Source: Pseudoscleropodium purum (taxonomy: Eukaryota > Streptophyta > Bryopsida > Hypnales > Brachytheciaceae). Taken from it: a stretch of 64,000 nt of DNA. Shown in pieces: positions 24,904 through 36,196 of this stretch. The notes beneath the pieces were generated by a model that was given only the letters and a program-made list of their open reading frames with translations, had not been told where the DNA came from and made no database searches. Every line of letters begins with the position of its first letter. The first letter of the stretch is position 1. The stretch spans positions 16,492,001 through 16,556,000 of the forward strand of contig OZ017797.1 of assembly GCA_963969395.1 (NCBI GenBank). Direction: 5' to 3'. Both the position numbers and the translations under genes were made by a program.

Positions 24904-27611
24904 ATGCCACCCAAGGCAGTCCCCAAGGCGGGAGGGAAGGAGAAGACCAAGGCGGACCTCGCGAAGAAGCAGAAGCTGGTGGAGGACAAGACGTTCGGAT
25001 TGAAGAACAAGAACAAGAGCAAGAATGTGCAGAAGTACGTGCAGAGCTTGCACCAGTCCGTGCAAAACGCCGGGCCCAAGCGCGGAACAGAGGACCCCAA
25101 AGCTGCTCTAAAGGTTCGCATTCCTGGATTGTGAGATTGTGAGATTGTTCGCTGTGATGGAGCCAGGCGATGCTTTTGGATTGCTCAATTCACGAAAGAA
25201 TTCGAAATTCGGGAAACTCTAAACCTTTGCTCTCGGGATTGCGTGCATGCAGAAGAAGAAGGAAGAAGAGGCTGCGAGGGAGAAGGAGTTGAATGAGTTG
25301 TTCAAAGTGGCCATCAGTCAGCCTAAGGTTCCTGTTGGTATGCTAGCTGTGTTGCAATTTCATGGCACATATAGTGTGTTTCTGCCATTTTTTTCAGTTC
25401 TGCCAACAATTTACATTATTTCGAAGGTAGGGGCATCCAAAATCGCCACTTTTCGTTTCCTTTGTTTGATTTGGACAAATTTTTATATGTTCTTGTTAGC
25501 AAATGCGAGTGGATTAGTTTACGTTTCTTCGACATCGGTTACAAAAGTTACGAAGCTTCAGAATTTTGTCGTTAGATAATTGTAAACCAACATTTAGATG
25601 GTCTAAATCCTCTTTATCAAGATTTACCCATTTTCTAATCTTTGAGGGTGGCGATTATGGATTCCCCTACCTTTTCGACCAATTCATCCAATTGTTCGTC
25701 GTAACGTTTCAGGCTTGGTTGTATTCCTGACTCGGTATTCTGTTGACAGGTGTTGACCCTAAATCAGTGGTATGTGAGTTTTTCCGACATGGCCAGTGTG
25801 CCAAGGGTTTCAAGTGCAAGTATTCTCATGACCTGAGTGTCGAAAGAAAGGGAGAGAAGATTGATATCTACAGCGATCAGCGTGATTCGAATGGTGAGCT
25901 TCATGAACTTGCTTGGCTTCATCCTGCATGTGATGTCTGACAGGGTTTTCCTTTCTATGCTAACTTTTGCAACTGGAATTATGTAGAAACCATGGATGAG
26001 TGGGATCAGGAGACTCTCGAGAAAGTGGTGGCAGCCAAGGGGAACGAGTTCGTCCACAACAAGCCTACGGAAATTGTATGTATTTTTTAGTCTTTTGAAT
26101 CGATCTGGAATCTTGTAATACCAAGATATGGTTTGAGTGAAGCTATTGTCAACGTCTATCCTTCTTTTCCGAGTGGGTGACTTGGGATGAATTTCTAATA
26201 TTGCAGTGCAGTTTTTTTAACTTCAGGAAATAATATTCGAGCCTTAGCAGTATAAAGAAATTTATTAAAGATCATGTTTTATCCAGTTGAACAAATTCTT
26301 TAGAGAAATTTCATTTTCGGAAACTGTGTCTGATCCTCACTTTGTTTTGGGGGATGTCACCAACGCAAAACAATTTCCTTCTATTCTTTACAGGTATGCA
26401 AACATTTCTTGGATGCTGTTGAAAAGAAGCAATATGGATGGTTTTGGACGTGCCCCAACGGTGGAAAGGATTGTCATTATCGACATGCTTTACCCCCGGG
26501 TTACGTTCTCAAATCACAAATGAAAGCATTGCTCGAAGAGGAGGGTGAAAAATTGACGATTGAGGAAGAAATTGAAAATCAGGTGTGCTGTAGGTTCACT
26601 GAGGATGGTCTGCATGTTTGTCTCATGAATTCCTACCTCCCTATTGTTTCTGCCAGGAACTTGTGGATTGTCACAAGCGTCATCGGAATTAGCTGACTTA
26701 GTAGTACTAAGTGGTGCTAATAATTTTTTTCTGATGCAGAGACACATGACCAAGACTACTACTCCCATCACGGCAGAGCTGTTTGCAGAATGGAAGACAA
26801 AGAAAGCAGAGGCACGCGAAGTCGAAATGACTGCTAAGAGAGCTGAACGGGCTAGTGCTGACAGAATGAGGTACGACTTTTTAGTGAGCAAATTACTTTC
26901 CGAAGCTGTTGTCTCAGTTTTTGCTCAGAGGATTGTAGTTCTGGCTAGTTTTTGGATGTTATTACTACATGACATGTCGACCTTGAGTAACTTAATTGTG
27001 CTGTTGCATGCCCATACAGTGGACGGGAGCTCTTCCTTTCTGATGCTAGCTTGTTCGTCGATGACGCGGAAGCATATGATTCTTACGTCCGAGAGGAAGA
27101 GCCTGAAGCGAGCTCCTCAGAGCAGGTATCGATATCTACCTATTCGTGTCTAGCTTTATGAATCAAAAATTGTCAACCCCTTTGGATCCAAAGTTGAAAT
27201 TCCACTTTGGTAGCGAGTAGTCCATTATTGGAACTTTCTGAACATGTTTCTTCTGTTCAGAAGTTCAAAAATGTAGGAGATGATTTCTTCTTTCTATTGG
27301 TACGCTTTGGTGCCTTCCTTGGAGCTTCCTAAGTGATTAATTTGTGTAACTCTCTGGTACTCTAGAAAGAGTGCTTTGAGTATCAAGGAGAATTGAAGCG
27401 AATGGTGCTTTTCAAGTTTTCAATAGAGCAGAGGTGACACCAAGTTGCACTGTGGCAGGCTCACGAGAAACCAAGTAGGGAAAGAGCAGGCATTTCTGAA
27501 CAGGATGAGAAGCTATTTGCCGAGGATGACGATGAATTGGATTTAGACGAGTTGGATGAATTGGAGTCAAGGATTCATAAGACATCCTTGGATGACACTG
27601 GAGGACCCTAA
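24904..27611 (+). CDS. ZC3H15: CCCH zinc-finger protein, ZC3H15/DFRP1 homologue, 8 exons
   Basis: Plant homologue of ZC3H15 (C3H11/C3H21 class), the cytosolic partner that stabilises DRG-type GTPases associated with translation. Exons: 24904-25113, 25253-25337, 25750-25893, 25987-26075, 26394-26582, 26740-26870, 27020-27125, 27459-27611. All junctions are GT/AG and in phase, giving 368 aa, close to plant relatives. The N terminus is the family hallmark: MPPK, then a Lys-rich tract with [19 protein letters not shown]. Two zinc fingers follow: C107-x7-C115-x5-C121-x3-H125 and C178-x17-C196-x6-C203-x3-H207. The DFRP-type segment ([19 protein letters not shown]) is in exon 7 and the C terminus is acidic. 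The stop is TAA at 27609. The start is the first ATG after a leader beginning near 24.6-24.7 kb. The gene appears intact. Confidence 0.95.
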
Positions 27612-29675
27612 ACCGTAATACGTGCATATCTTCGAAATAGGAGCGACGGTAGCCAAGAGTTAGTGCGATCTGCAAAGTGGTCTTTTCTGAGACTCTTTAC
27701 CTCCGTGGTTGATATCAATCTGACGGAGTAGAAATTGTCATTTCAGAGTGTACAGTACAGCAGTCATCGTCAAGTGGATTCTGTTACGTAAGAATGGGTG
27801 TCGTGGAGACCACAGGTCAACTAGGTTTGTGGAGAGGTTGAAGAGCTGTTTCGGGAGTCAGTATGTGAACTGTGTTAATTTAAGAGACTGCGTTCGTGTA
27901 CATGCTTCGTCTGATCGTTGTGGATGTTATTTGTTATCACACAATGTCTGATTTCAAAGAACCTTGAGACATTCTTAAGTCTTGGTAGTACATGCACATT
28001 CATAATGGAATGAGTTCCTTTTGAATGTTGAAGAAATGTTGACTGCAGTTGTCTATCCTTACCCGGAAATAATTCTGGACAAGAACCTATTGGTACGGAC
28101 AGTTAGTTCCAAGAAGAGGCATGGGTTTGTTGTTTTATTGCGCATCTGTAACGTAGATCTTGTGTCTCCTCAGAAGTCCCTTTCATTCACACCTTAAATG
28201 GGCTTACTTAACTCATTTAACACCCAATCCTTTCTTGAAGTTTTGCTCATTTTCCGTAGATATCTCGTCAAATATATTCTTTTATCTAAATTTCATCAAA
28301 TTGATCGTAAAAGAAGGTTGCCTTTTAAAGATTCAAGCATGGATGAGAAGTGAATTGGACTAAACACCATGGTAAAGGTCTCTATTTGTGATAAATTTCA
28401 GCCTGTAGGATATGGGAAATTCATTGAAAATTGAGCTCAGTATGTGCAAACGTGAGGATGAGGAGGAATGAAAAAAAATCTCCAAGAATGTTTATTTTAT
28501 TCAATATAAGTGGGGATTTTTCATTTGGACCCATTCTGGTGTAGTAGACTCATGTATTAGGATAACCTTTGGCACTTCTCCGTAAGCAAAGAGGGGAAGA
28601 AGGTACAAACAGAGAAACATTTTCAATGAACAGAGCATCCAAATATTGTCCACAATTGGTCAGCATTTGCGGCTGTCCGAAATAGTTATAATCCTTCTAC
28701 TTTATCGTAGCCTTTTCGCCAAAAGACGCACGTCACCAGCGTGATTCACGTGACGGTTTGCCAGACTCGCACTGAACCGGTTCCTGATGGACATCTCCTT
28801 GCCCGTGCACCTGCCGTGCTTGCAATTCCAGTATCTGTTCAACAGTTCATTGACGTCTCTAAATGATACGGACACCGTCTATGAAGTATTCATGTAATTT
28901 TTCAGAGCCTCCAGTTGCAACGTGGTCGGGGTGGCAAATTTGCGGGGTCACCGCTCGCTACCGTCACTCGATCTACGTTGCAGGCTTGCAGCTGATTGAG
29001 TTGGTATTCTGTGAGCAGCTTGGAGTCCGTTTAGTAAGAACTAGATTCAAATTCAAGCTTCTATGCTAGAGAGGAGCAAGAGTGCGTACCGTTCGTGCGA
29101 GCAATTCAACAACCTACACAAGACTTGTGGATCATTCCCAAATCGAGTCGTCGAGGTAAACAACAACGCCGTTAGGTCCAACTTGCTCCCCTCCAGGTCA
29201 GTTTTCTACCCAAGCAAACTACGATTTGAATCCTTGCTACAAAGCCGGGTCCTGTGCCCCTGCCTTATATGTCGACTAGTACGTCTAAAGAAGATTCCCC
29301 TCGCTCTCCGACTTTACGCTCTAGAACAGATTTGAAGGTTGTGGATTGGGTTTGAGTGCTGTTAAGTTGACTCGCTCCAAGTGTCCATGTTTCCTTTTAT
29401 GGAGAGAGTGTACGCTAAGTGTACAATTCAGGGGTTGGTGTCAGCTCAGCAGTTAGCACTAGCTAGCTCGTCCAGCCTCTTGACAGCTGAGAACAACAGA
29501 GAGATATGCATACCATATCACAGAAGGTCGCCACCCGTCTAATTCCAAATCAAAACCTTCGAAACCCAACTAGAAGTCTTGTCCCAAACTCTAATTTCCA
29601 CACTCAATGCATCCCAGGATCATCTGATCGACTCGATCGCGCGCAGGTACGAGAGACCCAACCATGCCCTGCCCC
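27612..29675. other. Intergenic DNA after ZC3H15
   Basis: The first few hundred bases are presumably the ZC3H15 3' UTR. The rest is of intermediate composition with open frames of up to 90 codons (for example 28863-29335, plus strand), none of which resembles a known family. No RNA gene is evident. GC content rises sharply from about 29.6 kb, where the SRPBCC-like frame begins. Confidence 0.5.
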
Positions 29676-30164
29676 ATGGCGCAAGCCTCCATCGACATCC
29701 AAGCGCCCATCTCCCTCGTGTACGACATCCTCCTCGACTTCGCCGCCTACCCCGACTGGAACCCCTTCATCGTGAAGGTCACGAACATCACCCCCAGCCC
29801 GTCGCTGCACCCCATCACCACCAACACGAAGTTCACGATCCACTGCTAGTTCTCCGACGGCACGACCTCGACGTCCCGGGAGAGAGTGACGGAAGTCACG
29901 CCCCCGGGCGGCGACGTCGGTGCAGGTGGAGTGAGGAAGGGGTTGCTGGCGTATCGATTCGCAGGGGCGCTAGCGACGCTGGGAGTGGTGAAGTGCACGC
30001 GGTTCCAGTGGTTGGAGCAGCGTGGGGATGCAGGAGGGGTGACGAGGTATTGGACGGAGGAAGCGTTTAGGGGAGTGGGAGCTGCGTTTGTGCCAGTTGC
30101 GCAAGTGCAAGAGGGGTTCGAGCGGATGGCTCACGCTCTCAAGGCCAGGGCGGAATCCATGTGA
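29676..30164 (+). pseudogene. SRPBCC/START-like domain protein with one in-frame stop
   Basis: One frame runs from ATG 29676 (MAQASIDIQAPISLVYDILL) to a TGA at 30162 and would encode about 162 residues, interrupted only by a TAG at 29847-29849. The start fits the SRPBCC (Bet v 1/polyketide-cyclase/COQ10-like) fold: a beta strand, then VYDILLDFAAYPDWNPF, the usual W-N-P-F helix entry. Downstream come a TS-E-V strand, a WLEQ strand and a long C-terminal helix ending HALKARAESM. An alternative ATG lies at 29664. It has no introns and its third codon positions are strongly C/G-rich, unlike the neighbouring genes. That suggests horizontal acquisition, perhaps from a fungus or bacterium (inference). 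A sequencing or assembly error at the TAG would make it intact. Confidence 0.65.
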
Positions 30165-30273
30165 AGTGCCTAGCGTCAATTTCTTGGATTTTTACGGATC
30201 GCTCATGTGGTGAACAAGTGCAAGATGAAGACGCCTATTTCACGCTGTTTTTAACTTTATCAATTTTTTTGGC

Positions 30274-30753
30274 TTAATACTGAAAGGACAAGTTGGTCAC
30301 CACAGAAACCATCTGTTTTGGTATATTGTGAATTGTTGGCTTCAAAAAATGCAAAAGTATTGTCATTAGAAGTCAAACTACTGTAGATGACCTTCCCTTT
30401 TCATACAAAATTTGAAAGATGAATAATTGTGCTTTGGTCTTGGATCAAGAGATTTTTGTCATTCATTGGTCAAAAAATGTCTTCAATATCATTTAGGGGT
30501 TAACATGTACAATAACTACACCTTAAACATGTTACGCTACCGTGGACATTAAGTTTCTAATGGATAACAGAGAACTTTTTTGTATAGGACAGAAGTACAA
30601 CCATTCATCCTTGGAGTTTGTTGTGAAAAGGGAACATCTTCTACAGTAGTTTGACTTTCATTGAATACTTTTTCCATTTTTTTAAGCAATTGATTCCCTC
30701 TGTAGTAGAAAATGATGATTTCTTTCGAGACCAGTCTGTCTATACAGTGTTAA
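30274..30753. mobile_element. Foldback (long inverted repeat) element, 472 bp
   Basis: The arms are inverted copies. The left arm runs from 30278 (ACTGAAAGGACAAGTTGGTC) and the right arm, read in reverse from 30749, starts CACTGTATAGACAGACTGGTC. The inner part contains AGTCAAACTACTGTAGATG near 30372 and its inverted copy near 30635-30655. TTAA flanks both ends (30274-30277 and 30750-30753). It is non-coding. The structure fits a MITE. It sits about 110 bp downstream of the SRPBCC-like frame. Confidence 0.65.
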
Positions 30754-33700
30754 ATGAATCAATCCTTGGAATCGCTTCTTATTGTTGAAGGAAAACTAAA
30801 TAGAACTTTGATTTAACTAATTATGGACTTATTCACAAATTATGGACATTTTCTATGGTTAAAAATGTATTGGCTAGCAACTAATACTTGTCTATATTTT
30901 TTTTATTTCATTTGATATGAAATGATGATTTAGATCCATTTTAAGTCAAAAGATTATACATTTGGACTATATATTGATCATATGTTCATCATTCATCTAT
31001 AGATGTAATATTAATTCTAGATTACGGATTGTGCAAAATTAGTTAAATAGGGATTAGAGGGAAGATACTCATAATGGTGTAGAATGACAAGGAAAATGTA
31101 AAGTGAATTTTGGGTAGTGTACAACTTCATTAATAGTCTTGTGGAGGTAGCAACCTTACAAGTGATCAAGTTCGGGTAGACTTCCAATTGTTTTGACTAC
31201 TCTTTAGTGTCATTTTTCATGTGCATCAAATGCATTTTGGCATCATCTATATAAAACTTTTAGCACCCTACACCTTGAATCTCTCAAAATTTGTAACTAA
31301 TTCATAAGGTGTCCAAAAATTATTGAACAACTTGCATTTTGAATCATACTCCTTCAGCAATGTGCAAAATTTGTTGTTCATATTCTAAAGCATATTGTTT
31401 ATGCTATAGAGCTTATTCATGCAATTATAGTTGTAGTTACCGTACCTCATTGTATTACAAAGGGTTGACAAAAACCTTGGTCATAGATAAAAAAATCTTC
31501 TCCCCCAAATTTGAATTTTTTTTTCTATAATAGAGTTAATTGTAAAGTGAACTCTAGTTTGTAGAAGGATTGTTAGAGGAAGATTTGAGTAAGAATAATA
31601 CTTGTAAAAGAAACACAACACCAACTTCAATTAAACCAAGTTTGAATGCTTGAAGGAGCTAGTTTTGTCTGTGTTTTTCTCAAAGTCTAGGTCTTGGTCC
31701 TTCATTGCATGCACTTGGTGATTAATCTCTAATGTTTCGGGTATGTTAATTTTCAGCTATAAATTTATGGTGTCATAAAGATGGGAGCAACCTTGTTGAA
31801 TGATGAGCACAAATAGAATCAAAATTAGAAGTGTAGTAAGATGGTGGCACCTTTGATCATCAATGTATTAAGCATTGTAGTGTTTTCTTTGTGGCTACAT
31901 GGTGATATATATATATATATATATTCAACTACATTAGCAAATTATAGTAAAAGATATTACAATAGCAAAATATGAATGGTTCATTGCTTGGAATTTATAT
32001 TATAAATTACCCTATCCTTGGGTTAGATTTGTTAAAAAATAGTTCTAAAAAAAATATGGCATGTAATGAAATTTTCAAAAATTATGACGTGGCATAATTG
32101 AATAGTGAAGAAAATATTGATGAAAATAATGTGAATCCTCAAAAAAAAACTATGAAAAATAAAAAATGAAAAATAAAACATACATACAAAGGTGGTTGCT
32201 ATATAAATGTAAAAAGTTCATAAAATACGCAAGCTTACTAAGCTTAGTCTTTTTCTTATTCTTGAAGACAAAATATCTTCATCACAAGGGATTGAAACTC
32301 AATCCCTGTGCATTACAGAGAGAACAACACAAGCGAGGAGCATTTTTTGTTGAATCCAAAAAACTTGAAATAATTTCAAAATTACTCAATTATTGAAGTT
32401 TTCATGGTTTAGATTTGAAGTCAACTTACTCATGAGTGCAAATCTGAAATTTATAAGGGAATTCACTTTGCAGATTTCAAGATTATAATATTTGATGAAC
32501 ATGGTAGTCCATAGATCCTTGTTCTCAACATTCGAAAATCAGTTGCTCTAATGTACGAGGGTTAACCAATCTTTTTGCTAATTTATTAAACTATGAGAAT
32601 TTGACACCGAAAGATTTGATGAGGTCTTAAGTACTAATATAAATGCCAAAGGTCATGAAATATTTCAAAAATATTTCACGTTATGAAATGAAATTTCAAA
32701 AATTCAAAATCTACTTAATGAAAGATGATTCAATTCGAAAAGAAATGATTTTGTAATTATAGATTCTAATGAATCTGACCCAAACATATAGTACTGAAAG
32801 CAACATGTTTTGTGCTCTTACAATCAATGGGTCATAGAATCTATTGGGAATATCACATTTAGAACCTTGAAGCAACATAAAATGACACTTAAATATCAGT
32901 ACCTTCAAAAATCAACTTTGATTACCTACTCAAGTTCTTCATTAGAAGAGTTTGGGGGGGTCTAGAAGCTTGTTTCAGGCATGTTTCCTCGCAACTGTTC
33001 TCCACAGCGAGGGGAACAATCCACTGTTAGAATTTTTTTTTAGTCTCCAAATGCAAAATATTAAAATTAAAAAAAATTTAATTAATTTTTTGGTTAATGA
33101 TGTGGCAGGGTCTTGGCCACGTCAGACTGCTGCGCCAAACCTATTTCCTGTGTTCGCAGGCTGTAATAACTTGCAGGCATTCAAAGGCCCCAAAAATCTT
33201 CTAATGAATAAGAGATTAGTATTTTAACATATAGATTTGGTTTGCTAATACACAAAAATATAAACTTGTTTTAGATCTTAAGTGAAGATTTATTAAGGTG
33301 CTACTACCTAAAAGAGTTAGAATTGGAATAGTTACCCCCTAAAAACTACCAATATTTAATTTTTTGGATGATGAAAACTATACTTTAGGTTGATATTTCA
33401 ACTAAATAACTTTTTATTCATTGAAACTAATGTTTGAATCTTTAGAAAAAAAACATTTTTTAAGGCTAGTTTGATAAAATTGAAGTACTAAATCTATACA
33501 AAAGATATAAACAAAAATATGCAAGGATTCAAGAAAGGCCAGATTAAAGGTTACTAGGCATAATGTGGTCATTAAAGCATTGGTTTGAATTTTTATGAGA
33601 ATTACACACCACAAAAATAATTTTTATTCAATTTTTCTTGACAAACAAGAAGATGTTGCATCCAACCCACTTTGCTTGATATTTTGGGGTCTCTTGTTGA

Positions 33701-35606
33701 ATTAGTTATGAACTATTGAAGCTGAAATTAGGGATTGGGGGCTTCAAAATTGTTCCCCTATTGAAATTTTTGTTATAGGTATGCACATTGAAACTTCTAA
33801 TATATATCCTTGTACCAAAAGACTTTTTAGAATAGAAATGTATGGTATGAAATATACACCACCTTAAAGATTATTTTTACCTTTTGACAAATAAAAGTTA
33901 ATAGTTAAAAAAAATCAATTTTAAATTTTTGTGAATTTCCAAAGTCTAAACTTGAAGAAGCCTTAATTTCTAAATGCTTAAATTAAAGATAGTAAAATTA
34001 CTTTTGAAAATTATACTATACATGATTAAAACTCCTCCAACATATCTATATTGTTGATTCATAAAGAGCATTCTTTTTTTGTTCTAATGATATATTGTAT
34101 GATTTTTCTACCATAATAAGAATCTTTTAAATGTATATTAAATTGATTTTATGTACTTATATATCATTATTTAGTTGGGCACCAATGGTTATCATAAGTT
34201 AAAGGGACAATATAAGACATTTTGAAATTTTGAATATTTTATATAATAAATTAACTATAAATAAATAAATTGAAGAAGTTTGAATTCGATCAATAATACA
34301 TTATGTAGCACACTTATTGGAACCCCTAGAAGATGTAGTAGGCTAGTATTTTTTATTGTCAAGAGTTGCATTTGAGTGAATTCTTCTACTTTGATTGTTG
34401 TTATGTGTTTTGAATTTTGGTGTAAATATGTTAATGTTGTATTCATTACTAGACAATGTTAAATAAAGAATTGTAGGATAGGCTACCTTTAGATTTTATA
34501 GTATGATTTGTAAAAAAATTGTTGTTAAAGAATGAATGCCTTATTAAATATCAAATTATTCAATTTTCAATTGGAATTATGAGTATATAAAAGAAATTGA
34601 ATTTAAAAGTTTAGGAAACTATAGGCTATAATGTAATTTTGAACAAAGCAGAGGGCCCTTATTAATAACTCTTTTCCATATTATACAACTTGCTATTCTA
34701 TATATAAGGCATCATGCAAACTCTTTGCAAGTAAAGAATACCATTTTTCAAAACATGTACTGTGATCCTTCCTTCCGAAAATGATCTTCTTGTAACACAA
34801 AATGTTTTGGATTAAGCTAAAAAATAAGTTTAAACCCGTTTTGGGCTATAAGTACAATTTAAAACTCTCACCTATCATCCTAAAATTTTTAGCTTTGAAT
34901 AAGTTTTCAAAATATAGTTATAGAGTATGAAAGAGTGAAATTTTATGCCCATTTTCAAAGAGTACCCCTGGCCACTCATTTCTTGAGTTCTTGCAATGTC
35001 TTTTTCTTTCTCCATAGTATTTTTCTATCTTCCCGTAGTAACCTTCTGTCTTCTTGCCGTGGCTTAGTGACAACTCATCACCTCCGAATCAATAGACCTA
35101 ACAAACAAGGAAAAACAAACCTTGGGAGGTATTCCATATTTCTATAAATAACTTTAAATCCATCATCCCCTAAGGTTAACTAGTCAAAGCTTTTGTGGAA
35201 CTTCCCTTTATATAGTCTTCATTAAATTATTATTTGATTCTCTAGGATCATTTTGGGATGGAGGGAGTAATTTAATAGTGTGTGATTTTGCTAAAATTAA
35301 TGCACTTGACCAAATTGTATGATTTGACTTTTTTGTAGCCAAATTTTGTATTCTAATTTTCTTCTAAATTTGACTTTGTGCAAGTTTTAGCTTGTAATCT
35401 CATCCCTAAAATGTTAGTCTTATGTAGAATTTTCAAGTCTTGAAAACAGAATCACCTCTACTTTCAATACCGGTACCCAAAGCTTGCATTTTGAATCTTG
35501 GTATTTCGTATAGGCTTGTATCAAAATTTATAAAGCAAAGATTTATCAAATATGGCGATATGTAAAACGCCCTCTCCCCCCCCCCCCAAATGGTTGCCAT
35601 TCTTAC
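30754..35606. other. AT-rich intergenic DNA, no gene seen
   Basis: No supported coding or RNA gene. A pure AT dinucleotide run lies at 31905-31924 and a poly-C tract at about 35576-35587. Open frames are short and low-complexity. A somewhat less AT-rich patch at 32.95-33.2 kb has no recognisable content. Confidence 0.55.
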
Positions 35607-35784
35607 TGTAACAATTGTTGACAAGTTCCTGAATTGGGCTGGCAAGGGAGGTGCCGTCGCAGGGGAACTCGGAAGAAGACGAAGACGAAGAAGTAGAAAG
35701 GGCGGGTGGGCGTTTTCCAAACTTCAGACGAAGCTCATCGTTTTCGTCGTCTTCGTCAGATTGTGCAGCATTGGCCAACGCCAT
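35607..35784 (-). CDS. Possible first exon of a divergent gene
   Basis: An ATG at 35784 opens a 59-codon frame, MALANAAQSDEDDENDELRL, followed by a basic KFGKRPP patch, a run of seven serines and SPIQELVNNCY. It stops at a good donor-like site (ACA then GTAAGA at 35606). The composition is coding-like and the position, back to back with gp210, fits a bidirectional promoter. I could not find the next exon in the AT-rich DNA below it and do not recognise the protein, so it may be a relic or spurious. Confidence 0.3.
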
Positions 35785-36196
35785 TGAAAGCTGCACTCTC
35801 GTCGTCACTATTCATTCAGTTCTCTTCACTCTCACGCTCTCTTAGAGCTCACACTCTTGTCCTGCCGCCACTCTTTGGCGCTACACTTTCAAACTCCGAT
35901 TTCAAACGCCATCGCTCATCTCTCGTGCAGCTTCGGCCTTCTTCTCCTGCCTAGTCCAATCGCTTGTACTGCTCTGTTTTTTTCCCAGTGCTATGTTTTA
36001 AGGAGGATCGTGCTCTTGATCGGTTCCGAGGAGAGGAGGGGAGAGTCATCAATTTGCGAGACGAGCTGGAGAATGCTTGCTTCTTGTGTGAAGGCTGGCC
36101 TTTCAGCATGAGATTATGGGTGGTTCGTGTTGTTGTAAATTGAAGGTTGGACTTGAGGCTTGTTAGCAGTGGAGAATGGTGTGTAGGAGAGGAGAC
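35785..36196. promoter_or_regulatory. gp210 5' region, possibly a bidirectional promoter
   Basis: These 412 bp separate the gp210 start codon from the divergent putative ATG at 35784. They must contain the gp210 promoter and 5' UTR. The stretch is pyrimidine-rich on the plus strand (TCTCTTCACTCTCACGCTCTC), as is common around plant transcription starts. No TATA box could be placed with confidence. Confidence 0.35.

Noticed and set aside
27748..27951. 67-aa Cys-rich open frame downstream of ZC3H15.
   Set aside because: It lies in the probable 3' UTR, has no signal peptide or recognisable Cys pattern, and is no longer than chance frames nearby.
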